Assembly (NCBI RefSeq): GCF_026151205.1
Contig: NC_087075.1
Coordinates: 9,773,303-9,837,302, forward strand
DNA from: Bolinopsis microptera
Lineage: Eukaryota > Ctenophora > Tentaculata > Lobata > Bolinopsidae
Length of the DNA stretch: 64,000 bases
Reading direction: 5' to 3'
Position numbers and translations under genes: made by a program. Below the pieces are notes generated by a model. It was not told the origin of the DNA and did no database searches. It saw only the letters and a program-made list of their open reading frames with translations. Shown here in pieces: positions 45,201-55,100 of the stretch (positions are counted from its first letter, which is position 1; each line of letters begins with the position of its first letter).

Positions 45201-47072
45201 GGGCGTTGCCCCCCCCCCCCCTACATGTGTCGTAGTTGTGACTCGGATTTTAATAACATATATGTTTGGTCTGATTTTAGAGCCTTCATTTTTTCTGCAT
45301 GTTTGATTGTTGTGATCAGTTTACCAGGTCACCAGGTTACAAGGTTACTAGTTTACCAGGTTACCAGGTAGCTCTGAGTACTATAATAAGCACGTAACTT
45401 TTTTCAGGTGGTTTAGAGGGCCACAGGGACGAAGTGTTAAGCTGTGACTTCGATCTTAAAGCCCGATATGTGAGTTATTATTATTAGTTTAGATGTTGGT
45501 ATAATAAGAATTGTAACTCTTTGAAGAACAGCAAATACCCTTTCTGCAAAACTCTATTATGCTAATCGTGATAAAAGCTGCCTTATTTATAATAATTCTC
45601 AATTAAAGTAAAAGTAAAATTAATTATAAATACAATGCATCCAGCATCAGGGGTATAATTTTACTACTTTAATAAGCTAGCATTGTCATGAGATCCCGAC
45701 CGCCAACTATTAATCCTCGGACTAAAAACTGAAATGAACTTGAAATGACCCCAGGTTCTCTCTTGTGGGATGGACCACTCCGTTAAAATGTGGTCCCTGG
45801 AGTCAGACGACGTTAAGGACATCATAGATCTCTCCTACTCATACTCCGACCTAAAACCCTTCCCCGTTCTCAACAAACATTTCCCTGTGTTTGGAACTAG
45901 AAATATTCACAGAAACTATGTTGACTGTGTTAGGTAACTATCATTTCGGGAGATTAAACTGCAGTTATCATTCGTGGATGGTATACGTAATCTTCTTCTT
46001 CGTTTGCATCAAACCACCTCCTCCTCCCCTCTCCCCATCACCCACAAGCACATCCTAAAAGTTGTATATCTACACACCTTTATTTTCAGGTGGTTTGGTA
46101 ACTACGTCCTCTCAAAGTCGTGTGAAAATAAGATAGTGTGTTGGAAACCTAACTTATCAATAAAGAAATCCTCTGATATACCGGACCAAAGTGAGGTTAG
46201 AATCTAACATTTAACGATTTTGTTTTTTAAATTGATTTTGAGATAGCAATTTACCAACGAACCCGTGATCAAAATAAGAAGAGGGTAACGGACCCCGAAC
46301 CGCCGACCGCCCACCAGGCACCAATGCTGTTATGCCTAAATTCTGCACAGAATTCTGCAACATAATTCCAGGTCCTGCACAGTTTTGACTACGGAAACTG
46401 TGATATTTGGTACATGAGGTTCGCTGTTTCGCCCAACTTTGATGCAATTGCCGCTGGAAATCAAATAGGCAAGGTGAGACCTGCATTTCAATATACTGTA
46501 AAACCCAGATAAACTGTAAAGCCCCTAGATATGTATGTTTTATTTTGTTTTATAAATTGTAGTGGCCCCAGCTAACCCCTTATCTATTTGTGAAGGTGTT
46601 TATCTGGGATATAAATTGTAGTGGCCCCAGCTAACCCCTTATCTATTTGTGAAGGTGTTTCTCTGGGATATAAGCGAGGAGCCTTCTAAACCAGCTATTT
46701 TGTCCCACCAGAAGTGTTTGACTGCCATCAGACAGGTACAGGCATTTAATGTTCACTATTTTACCGAACTTTTGATTAGTTTTAAATCTTAAGTAACTTT
46801 GTAAGACTTCACTGGACAATGGGCGATTATTCTTTTTAGGCTTTTTTTTTCTTTAAAATCAAAATGCATAAAAAGATTTTTTTGCTGATAAGATTTTGAT
46901 CTATTCCGTTGTGAAGTTCGATTTATTTGGTTTAGATACATTGTTTTCTCGGCAGGTTTGTTTCAGTCCGGATTCGACCATCATGGTGGCTGTCAGCGAC
47001 GATTCTGCGGTTTGGAGGTGGGACAAAGAACTACGACCTAGCCCCGCCCTAGCTAACAGAGATACATTATAA
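39243..47072 (+). CDS. EED: Polycomb protein EED (WD40, PRC2 subunit)
   Basis: Core PRC2 subunit; its WD40 propeller binds trimethylated H3K27 and scaffolds EZH2. Eleven exons join in phase: 39243-39301, 39490-39590, 39794-39888, 40114-40231, 40548-40679, 45408-45469, 45755-45933, 46090-46195, 46372-46473, 46655-46735 and 46956-47072 (383 residues). Diagnostic blocks are [114 protein letters not shown] and [11 protein letters not shown]. Aromatic-cage positions such as the Trp of VCWKP and the Tyr of WYMRF are kept. It lacks the long acidic N-terminal tail of vertebrate EED; an upstream exon cannot be excluded. Intron 5 is 4.7 kb and holds a GT microsatellite, a triplicated repeat, a Helitron and a LINE. 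Two acceptors are embedded in tandem repeats. Confidence 0.95.
40375..40578. repeat. 50-bp tandem array copying the EED exon-5 acceptor (4 copies)
   Basis: Copies begin at 40381, 40431, 40481 and 40531. Each has the acceptor CATCAG or a one-base variant, then TAATGGGCTGCGGAGACAGT and ATAAAC. Only the last continues into coding sequence (AACGAGTTAAAACTT). In the other three the reading frame meets TAA within nine codons (AAC TAA). Confidence 0.93.
40680..41035. repeat. GT-rich microsatellite at EED intron-5 donor
   Basis: About 350 bases of TGTGTGTTTGTGTGGTATT-type repeats start inside the donor (TTTG|GTATGTGTGT at 40679/40680). The long cysteine- or histidine-rich frames read from it are artefacts. 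Confidence 0.92.
41085..41482. repeat. Tandem ~245-bp repeat, two full copies and an interrupted third
   Basis: CCCAAAAGGCCC..., CCATAATCTCCATGTAAATA and GTACTGTGCAAGTAGTCAG recur at 41090-41253 and 41320-41482. The linking ATTAAAGCACTTAGCATATA follows copy 1 at 41254 and resumes at 41797 after a Helitron. Copy 3 resumes at 45102-45215 after the LINE. The repeat block therefore once was contiguous. Confidence 0.85.
41483..41796. mobile_element. Short non-autonomous Helitron (314 bp)
   Basis: It begins TCTTACTATATATAAAGCGA and ends TTCCTGCTAG, inserted between A and T without a target duplication: ...CAGATAA|TC...CTAG|TATCATTAAA. The uninterrupted site CAGATAATATCATTAAAG is present in the neighbouring repeat copy at 41244-41261. 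A 5' TC, a 3' CTAG and A|T insertion are the Helitron hallmarks. There is no Rep/helicase frame. A clear 3' hairpin is not obvious. Confidence 0.88.
41828..45101 (+). mobile_element. Non-LTR retrotransposon with intact RT and RNase H, poly(A) tail
   Basis: A 5'-truncated LINE inserted in EED intron 5. The open frame runs in one frame from at least 41828 to the stop at 44869; the internal ATG at 42248 gives 873 residues. RT motifs are [29 protein letters not shown] (Asp), [17 protein letters not shown] and [11 protein letters not shown] (Asp pair). RNase H follows with [32 protein letters not shown] and [16 protein letters not shown], so all acidic residues are present. A knuckle [18 protein letters not shown] follows. 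The endonuclease is missing. A ~20-base poly(A) ends near 45101. ATATATCAAACTT at the 5' junction (41816-41828) recurs directly after the tail (45101-45113): a 13-bp target duplication. RNase H plus knuckle places it with I/R1/Jockey-type LINEs. The frame is uninterrupted, so the insertion is fairly young. Confidence 0.93.
42248..44869 (+). CDS. Retrotransposon reverse transcriptase-RNase H polyprotein (partial)
   Basis: Coding part of the LINE above, from the first ATG in the frame. The true protein started further upstream, because the frame is open back to the 5' junction (about 41828) with retroelement-like sequence ([26 protein letters not shown]). Domains are RT at roughly residues 90-330 of this ATG frame, a thumb/linker to ~570, RNase H at ~590-720 and a zinc knuckle near 810. 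Codon use is richer in C-ending codons than the host EED exons around it, as expected of an inserted element. It contributes nothing to EED, being removed with the intron. Confidence 0.92.
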   Translation: MNKILKTCTDTNNKLEAVYKPNGELIKNAEETLEVMTQTHFKESVTDPPVPPLCPLPISTDLLDKIYSPERIEKALLSFDPLKAAGPDTLKPIIFQKAWAHIKDITKNIMTKNHETQHIPTLWRDSLGIFLPKPGKTDYNKAKSFRTITLSPVMLKLQEKVILWHMQHDLNIANDINKRQFGFKKGCSTEAALHKVTHTIERRIAKKGYVLGVFLDIEGAFDNVSFKAISEAVKATKVDLATAQWIINMVTNRFITLNHKDKSRRVRIRRGCPQGGILSPFLWNLVVDDLLSFTAKDIPGYLQAFADDLLSLAEGDDLDIIWDRTCKTIKTIENWCRTKELSISALKTQIVMFTWNSKWTLRPITVGNNIIGLSKSAKFLGVTLDSKLNFNEHIINTTKKATASLMQCRRAVGPTWGMSPKTCKWMYTAVIRPILSYCCSIWIRATQTDYNAKKLKRVQALALRMMSGAMPSTPFIALNHLTDTSDIILFLQGEAAKGAARLQAYGSLTLETIAFRKGTIKNHTTINKQFMADLIIPPRATRDLTTPTMMLGRHFTVTTPGADTTEYRNSLQNTIDNITSETITCYTDGSLTDSGCGAGYIITTDNNNTTLEERSFKLPDYCTVYQTELTAIIEACKYLSTYTNTHIIIWSDSLSSIQAISALSTRSRTTRDCYDSLNALGTNNTLDIRWIAAHIGLWGNEKADELAKLGTTSESTLKCPIPQSYIKRQIDNKVNRLNQETWLTDGPRHTKLTLGHKHAKIIKNLNTTLSKNRQDYRTAVHLITGHCGLNKHLHTICKSNTSACPMCGDGEETVSHFLGQCPAIAQIRGQYFQDYYLSVNDIFDNQHITTIVNFANRTKRLIVPEELDQTGVT
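46552..46670. repeat. 59-bp tandem duplication copying an EED acceptor
   Basis: ATAAATTGTAGTGGCCCCAG starts at 46552 and again at 46611. Each copy ends with an acceptor, GTGAAG|GTGTTT, followed by TCTGGGATATAA. The first copy would read [12 protein letters not shown] and then a stop; the second opens into the true exon at 46655. Confidence 0.9.
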
Positions 47073-47082
47073 CAGGACTTTT

Positions 47083-47160
47083 GTTACCATAGCAACACTC
47101 TCAACGAACTACGCCCTAACTTACAAAGATATATCATGACAGGACTGTTACCATAGCAAC
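47083..47160. promoter_or_regulatory. Pair of RFX X-box-like palindromes
   Basis: GTTACCATAGCAAC occurs at 47083-47096 and again at 47147-47160, matching the RFX consensus GTTNCCATNGNAAC in full. A weaker third, GTTACCATTGCAC, lies at 47193-47205. The surrounding AACAGGACT/GACAGGACT context is shared, so the pair arose by local duplication. It lies immediately after the EED stop codon. Regulatory use is inferred only from the motif. Confidence 0.5.
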
Positions 47161-47689
47161 ACTACATACCAACACGAACAGTGAACACTCTTGTTACCAT
47201 TGCACAGGAACATTACAGTAATTAACATACCAACACTGCAGTGGGGATAACAAAATGTAGTTTTGACTAAATTTTAAACTGCAACCATTTTTTTAATTAT
47301 CTTATGAATGGAAGAATTTTTTATTGAAAGCAATTTTTACTTTCGGACTTGATTATTTGTTTATTTAATCTACTTGCATAGAATCCACGATTACCAAAGT
47401 TTTTAACACTATCGTTAATTTTCTGTTAAAGTACTGCTTATCTTTTTACATCATGGACCGTCAATGAATACCACGCTTATTTGAAGGTTTATCACATTTA
47501 ATTTTATTAATTTTTACTTTTTATGAATTCGGATTCTGAATTCGTAACTGATTATTGCTATTCCAAAAACATTTGAAAGTGCACAGAATTTGAAATCAAA
47601 ATATGGACACTGGGAAACTGAAAACGTTATGGCAATGATTGGAGGGTTTTTTCATTGTCCATTGTTAATGAATTAGCCCAGCGTGCACA

Positions 47690-47816
47690 ACTTCGTAGTA
47701 GCACTTCGTATAGCACTTGCCTCGGGCCATTTTTTTTGGGCGATAACATTTCGAGAAGATAGTGGCGCACGCTACTTCGAAGAAATTTAGACGAGTAACA
47801 TCCGTCAAGTTTTTCA
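47690..47816 (-). repeat. Dispersed GC-rich repeat, copy with inverted-arm sequence
   Basis: Read on the minus strand it begins TTGACGGATGTTACTCGTCT and continues AAATTTCTTCGAAGTAGCG into the GC-rich unit seen at 8343-8440. This gives the order of the parts in an unbroken member of the family. Confidence 0.75.
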
Positions 47817-48264
47817 CGAAGATTTAGGGAACCAATACAATACAAGAGAAATAACACTTTAAATTAGAATAAAACATTTATAAACTCAGTACATCAGTTT
47901 TACAAAACTTAAATTAACTAATCAATTGATTAATTGCTAATTAACTAATTGTCAATTAACTCCACAACTGCTAACTTTCCATTTCCATCAAAAAATTCGA
48001 ACCTTGCGTTGATCCGGCAAGGCTATTTAATTCCAAAACTGGACAAATTTGTATCATATCAATTATCATTGATCACTCCAAAGTGAACTTTGATCGAGAT
48101 TACAGTTTTAATGTGACGTATAAACAAAACTTCCTTACAACTGACTATGAGAGTGTTAAATTACAATCAAAGGCGCGCATGCAAAGAACTAGAAGGACTT
48201 TTTATTGCTCTGTAAATTTAATTTAATTGCACTGTAAACAGAAACGTAGTTTATACAAGTTACT

Positions 48265-48530
48265 CAGCACGTGCACCACACTGCCTGTGCTCAGTGCTGC
48301 ACCACACTGCTTGTGTTGTACCACACTGCTTGTGCTGCACCACACTGCTTGTGTTGTACCACGCTGCGTGTGCTGCACCACACTGCTTGTGCTGCAGCAC
48401 ACGGCTTGTGTTGTACTTGTACCACACTGCTTGTGTTGCACCACACTGCTTGTGTTGCACCACACTGCTTGTGTTGCACCACACTGCTTGTGCTGCACCA
48501 CACTGCTTGTGCTGCATCACACTGTTTCAC
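48265..48530. repeat. 18-bp minisatellite (CACCACACTGCTTGTGCTG)
   Basis: About 14 copies of CACCACACTGCTTGTG plus CTG or TTG. As the unit is a multiple of three, every frame stays open and mimics Cys/Leu/His-rich or Gln/Ser-rich proteins; none is real. Confidence 0.93.
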
Positions 48531-49030
48531 GTGAATTTTTATAATTTAACCTTTTACTGGTAATATCATGGTGGGTGCCAGGCCAGCGCGTACCAGTTTA
48601 ACTTAAATATGATATTTGACGATATTTGACAAATATCGTCAAAAAACGTTCATAATATGTTTACTGAGAGTAAGAGTTCAAAAGATTAGAAAAAATTATG
48701 AACTTAAAGTAATAATTATCAAAATATCAAACATTCACCGAACCTGGAACATCAAAATCGGAAGTTTAACATGTATCCTACTTCAAATAGTGTTTAGATT
48801 CAAGAATAATAACTGCAATAATTTTCCTAATAATGTAATAACAACATCTCAGTGTATCCAATCAGTGACAAGTTTATAATATGTTGTACAGGTTTTACAT
48901 CACTAAATTAGTGTAGTTCACTTTAGGTAATGGTTTGGTTATTATCAAGTTTCATAATCTCTGCTCAAAGGTTACAACTAACACAATATAATAGTTGTAC
49001 TACTATAAGTCGGGTAGTCCATTGAAAACG

Positions 49031-49136
49031 TGACGTCATCGCAACGCCACGTGACGTCATCACAACACCACGTGACTTCAACAGGTTAACAGTGGCAAGG
49101 ATCACGTGACGTCATTACTTCATCTTAATGACGTCA
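49031..49136. promoter_or_regulatory. Cluster of four TGACGTCA (CRE-type) palindromes
   Basis: TGACGTCA at 49031-49038, 49052-49059, 49107-49114 and 49129-49136, interleaved with CACGTG boxes. The last copy overlaps the stop codon of the SH2D5-like gene. The first two lie in a short tandem duplication (GCCACGTGACGTCATC). CREB/ATF binding is inferred from the consensus. Confidence 0.5.
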
Positions 49137-52100
49137 TTGATGAGCAGGTAACAGGGTGGTAAATCCGGCGTTAGGTGGCTCGTCGTAGTCCGGATCTTCT
49201 TCATCGAAATCGCTGCTGTCTGGCTCGTCACCGTATAGAGGGTTATTGCGGTTCATTGACAGCTTGCAAATTAGTCCTGGAGAAAAAGAGGGTTATTGCG
49301 GTTCAATGATTGTAGAGAGGCCGTTAGTTATCAAGACTAGGTGGAGCTTAAATCATCAAGGAATTTAAATCAAAAATGTCCTTTCATATTAGCAGAGAAG
49401 AGAACAGGATATTAAGAAAATCAATAAAAAGGATAAAATTTAGTTCCACGCACCTTCTTTTTCATAGCAGTGATGATGTATCAAAGATGATAGGTCTGGA
49501 AACACTCGTCCGCCACCCTGATAACGTGATCTTACGTTAATCACGTGATCTTACGTTAATCACGTGACACACACCTGTACATGATGTACGACTAGTTATA
49601 CTAATTACGTGACACACATGACTAGTTATATTGGAGTAGAAGATCTGAATCTCTGTCGCACCAATCTGTGCCTCAGTTTGAACTATCAATTTTTCAACTA
49701 ATTAATTAATACAATGTGCTCATTAGTTACCTAATGAGTTTACTAATTAATTACCTGGAAGTAGTAGCCGTCAGTGTTCTGTGATATTAAGTAGTGGTAG
49801 GTACCGGAGGAGCCTCTACCCGGACCCCGTAGTGATAACGCGTAGCACCCTGACAATGAATTATAATTAATTAATTGATTAGTAATAGCTTATAATTAAC
49901 TGATCTAGTCAATTTAATAACATTCAAAATTATCTGCTGATTGGTAGTGCGCTGCAAAGAGAAATTATACTATCTAATAACCGTATATAGGGGGATAGGA
50001 ATGCAACCGAAAAAAAGCAGGAGGAAAAATTACAAATAATTGTGAATTACAGTCCCACCTTTGTGAGTCTGAGAATTACGGACGATGAAGGCGCCCTCAC
50101 ATTCCATACTGAGACATTCCAGAGCTATGTGCCTGAGAGATAGTAATGATTATCACTTAGATGAATAAATGAAAAAGGGCAAACACCGGCTGACCTCTTT
50201 AATATTGGAATATGTGAATATTACAAATTGCAACTCGCGAATATGCACTATGCAGATATTATGTTAACATATAAAAGTTTACCAACTAACCTAGGAATGC
50301 CAGCCTGGAACCACTCCTGTTCTTTCAGCTCCTGAGGGATGGTCATCTGGTCCTCGCAAATACGGCTGGGCCGCCTCAGTTGTTCCTGTTGAACCACTGC
50401 AGTGGAAACTGGGACGCAGCTGCCACTGCGCTGACATCGCCCCTTTCCTACTTGGTCCGGGTAGACTGAGAGGGGGAAGGGTTAAAATAAAGGGCAGGGA
50501 GACAGGACGAGGGGGAGGGGGCAGTGAGATTTTGTGCCCCATCCTTATTCGTTTAATTACATGCAAGGAAAGTAGCCCTAAAGTTTGCTTGAGCCAGTTC
50601 AAAAGTCAAAATGGTTTGGAATCTGTCCTGTGAAAATATCGACACAATACCGGTGCAATAATAATATTAGCGCAATACAATTTCAGCTAATAAAATTAAC
50701 AGTATTGTCAAGCAAACTGGAATAAGACTTACTAGGAGACGCGTCCTGTTCAGTATTTATATTAACAGGAGACACGTCGTGGAGCCAGTCTTTTATACGA
50801 GACTCTGGGTCCAGGTCCTGGAGGTGCTTTATATCTGCCTGGTACCTGAACACAAGATTTGGTTACTGATTATTGGTTAGTAGGTACCTGAACACATGAA
50901 GTTAGATTATAGTTGGTTGATGGTTACTGGTCCCGGTTACTTAATTCTGGGACATTTCTGGGACATTCTGGGACACTTTTAAATTACCATCGTGCGAAAG
51001 GAAGGGGGGTTAAATTAATGTTCGTACATTCTATCACTAAAGGTTTTGCTCAGAAGTTTACAAATATCAGATTATCTACAGATGGATACTGTTTGGTCGA
51101 TTAAACCAACTTCAATTTGAGATCTTGATATGCATTGGTTTAATGAAAACAAAATATTGGTCGCAGATAATGATTGAAGTTATTCACACAAAAGATAATT
51201 AACAAAAAGAGCAAATTTTCAAATTCAACCCCTTTTTAGTTTATCAAAAATAGCTAAGTAATTAGTAAAGTCCTTGAGCCCCTGCTGAAATGCAGAATGC
51301 TCTGTCTTGGATTAAATAATACAAAGTGGGGGGGGGGGGGGGGCAATGGCATAAAATGTAGACTTTTTCTATGGAGAAAATGGGAAAACCCTTGAGTAAT
51401 TCTCCATTTATGCCATTTTAATTTTATGCCATTGGCCCCCACAAAGTTCTCCAACCAACCATATTTCAATCACTGACTGAGTAAACCACACACTGACTGA
51501 GTAAATCACACACTGACTGAGTAAATCACACACGTCACACTGACTGAGTAAATCACACACTGACTGAGTAAATCACACACTGACTGAGTAAATCACACAC
51601 TGACTGAGTAAATCACACACTGACTGAGTAAATCGCACACTGGACTGAGTAAATCACACAGATGCTTTAGTCCTTGATACGGATAATGTGAAGGACGGTG
51701 GAGGTGTTGACGTGGTTCTGTTCATCTTCTGGACATTCAATGTTTGTTCAGTTGTCCAGTTCCTATAGTTAGGCATCCTACTGAAGTACAGGAAGGGATT
51801 GATGGCCGCATTCAGCAGACCACAGAAGAAATAAAAGACGATGTGGCTGTACCACCACAAAAATCTACTCTCAATCATGACGTCATCGACTTTAAATTGT
51901 GCAAACTGTCCGAGAAAGTAAGTCAGCTGCAGGATAAAACCAGGTAGATTACACATCAGAAACACGGCTGTAAAGATGGCGATTGTAACTGTAACTTGTA
52001 CAAACATGGCGTCTTCTTTTGCCTGGAAATTGTTCTTGGTTGTTCTCCGTGAATTCCTCTGGCTTCTCTTTGTTACAAGACGAAAAGTACCGTATGCAAA

Positions 52101-55100
52101 GCTGCTGAAGACCAGAACAGAAGAAAGAAGCAGCTCTGTTTGAACAGCCAAGGAGTACACATAATGTATGGGAACTCTCTCTCCTTTAGGGCGAATCTCG
52201 CACATGCTCACATCCTCTTTAAACTTCGTCTCAAACCAACCAGCAGACAAAACAACCACATCAACAAAACAGATGAAGGTCATGTAAGCAATGATAACCT
52301 TGATAACAACATCAGCTCTTATCTTTCGAAGTGGGAATGTCATGGCTATCGTTCTGGTGACACTCACTATCATAACCAAGAACATGGCGAGTTTCAGAAG
52401 AACAGTCATAGCCACAGTCCAGGTGGCACAGAACACGTTATCTTCGAATAACACGGGGGTACGGGAGTTGAAGAGGGATATAATGACAGGTATAGCGGTG
52501 ATACAGGAGCAGATATCTACCGCACAGATCATGGTGTACAGTTTGGGATGGATAGCTTTCTTCCTCTGCTGCCAGAAGTACACCAGAGAGGTAGAGTTAC
52601 CTATGAGGCCGATTAGAATGAGAAGGACCGTTAAGGAAGCTATGGCGAGGTCCGCTGTTTCACTATAAATCCCATTAGCTGAAAGCTTTTCTGGAGATAT
52701 GTTTGGCTTCCAGACTAGGTTTTGGGGTCCTTGCAGAGAAGATGTCGTGTCAGGAAGGGATGTTAAGGTGTGTAAGTCACGTGACATGGACGATGTAGTA
52801 GAAGACAGTGTCACGTGGTGCAGACCACGTGTTACAGAGTATGTATCATGTGGAGTTGTAGGGTTTATAGGCGAGAGTGGCGAGGTTGGAGGAAGGGGTG
52901 ACATGGTAAACCCAGGAGTCGATAGATTGGATGTTGGGAAGGTCGGGGGTGGTGCTGTTTTTCTTCTGTTAGTGAGGATTGTCATCTTGTCTCCAGTGGT
53001 CCGGCTTTAAAATAATTAATATTTAACGTTATTTGTTTACAGACGGTGTCATTGTTAGTTTTAATGTAGAGGAGGCATTAGATACGAAATAGGTCAAGAA
53101 TTAAACTGATAATCAGAGGGCAATTTTTATCCCAATGTCAAAGAAGTTTCGTCAATTATTTAAATATATTAGGGCAAACAAAATCAGCTCATTCGAAGAG
53201 ACAACAATCGCAAGGAAAACAAATGGATCAACCAGAATTGCAAAACAACACACAACCATCAATTAGAACGTGACCATGAAACATACAAAACACAATATAA
53301 AACAAATGGTCCGATTACGTGGAGGCTTGAAGTACTCTCTTTTAAAGAAATGCAGTTAATTTTCTCCTCAAACACATCTTTTGTTGTGCAGTCTGCTGTT
53401 CGGATATTGGGCTTTTCACTGTGGAAGATGCGTGCGCCCAGGGCTCCTTAAAACGATCTCGGAAATTGATTTCAACAAAGCCATGGTTGAATTTATCTGC
53501 GACATGATGCACCGACAGTTTCTCAAAAATTTAAGATCGATTCAATTGAATATTCAGGCTGCGATGAAATGACAAAACTGTTCGATTGAGATGCAATTAT
53601 GAGGCTGACACTACTGCAGACATCGATCTGACATTTATAATTCTATTCATTAAAACGAGCCCACATCGAAGGTTACCAATGAAATTGACAAAATATTAAA
53701 CCTGGTGCCTTTGGTCACCAGATCATCAGGATTTTGATACATTGAATATCATTAGGGCATAATATATAATTAATTAAAAATATAATTTTTGCTGCTAATA
53801 ACATGGTTCCTTAAAAGAATTGAGAAACGCAGTGAGATTCAGGTTGTTTTGATTAAATAACTTGAGCTCACAATCATGCAATACCACTTTTTAACCAAAA
53901 TTATAATAATTCACTTGCAAATTATTAAATTAAAACATCATCTTCCTAAGCGTACGAGTACATCTGTGATCTTGCTAAGAGAAATCTGAAGCTAAAGTTT
54001 AAAAACTTCCCAGACCTAGTACATACGTCCTAAAGAAAGCAATACCCCAAATCGCACAAAGTTTCAGCGTCAATATTCCCAGTTCGAACGCAGTGCTTAG
54101 ACATAATATACTGTTAATATCCATACAATAATTCAATATTCTATAAAAGGCTACTATTAGCAAAATGCTCAAACAGTGTCACAGCAGCTTCTATGCTGAT
54201 TTTACTTCAACTGAAGAGTGGTAAGTTGAAAGACGAGAGTGGTTTAGAGTGATTTCTGTTGTTGACTTTGCTGAGAACAGAGCAGATTCTCCTTTAATCA
54301 AGTTTGGGATGGCCACCGTTTTCTCTGTGGTCCATATCCTGTAGTTAGGCATCCGGGAGAAGTACAAACAGGGGTTAATCGCAGCATTGAGCAGCCCCAT
54401 AAAGAATTGGAAGATGAGGTGACCATACCACTTCATAAACCTGTTCTTTAAAAACACATCATTGATTTTGTTTTCAAATTGTGCAACAAAATACGCTAGC
54501 TGTAAAATAAAACAAGGCAGGTTACACACGAGAAACACAGCGGTGAAGATGGCAATTGTTATTGAAACATTAAGGAACATCTCATCAACTCCGGACCCCT
54601 GATCGGAGTCACCTCTCCGTGTTATTGCCTCCCTCCTCCTAGCCATCAGACGGAAAGTACCCAACACAAAGCTGAAGAAGATAACAACAGAGGAGAGTAG
54701 AAGCCCAGCCTGCACAAATATAGAATACATGTAATGCACAACGGAGCTCTTCTCTGTGACGTGTATTTCACACATTGCTTCTTTCTCATTGTACCGGGCG
54801 TGAAGTCCAACACCGGTTACCAACACTGTGATATCTACCAGTATGACGATGATTATAAAGCCGATGATGAACTTGACGACAACTCTGAACCTTATGATGT
54901 GGTGTGGAAATATAATAGCAATCATCCTGGTCATACTCACCACCATCACCAGGAACACGGCCAGCTTGAACAGTGTCGTCATCATGATAGTCCAGACGGT
55001 ACAGAAGACAGTACTCTCGAATAACATGGCATGTCGGGATTTTAGCAGGGATATAATAACAGGGATGGTAGCGAGGCAGCAGCTGATATCCACACAGCAT

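Larger units (their letters stand above)
47073..49133. other. Convergent intergenic region between EED and the SH2D5-like gene
   Basis: Contains two RFX-type X-boxes just after the EED stop, a GC-rich dispersed repeat copy at 47690-47816, an 18-bp minisatellite at 48265-48530 and a cluster of CRE palindromes at 49031-49136. No gene is supported. The 18-bp array generates six overlapping false frames. Confidence 0.6.

Noticed and set aside
48223-48563. Six overlapping frames on both strands
   Set aside because: The 18-bp tandem unit keeps all frames open; codon patterns simply repeat the unit.
51470-51660. Possible CRISPR-like array of 20-bp repeats
   Set aside because: The repeats are contiguous without unique spacers, and the DNA is eukaryotic.
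51744-53010. Plus-strand frames across the GPCR genes
   Set aside because: Antisense shadows of the receptor coding sequence.
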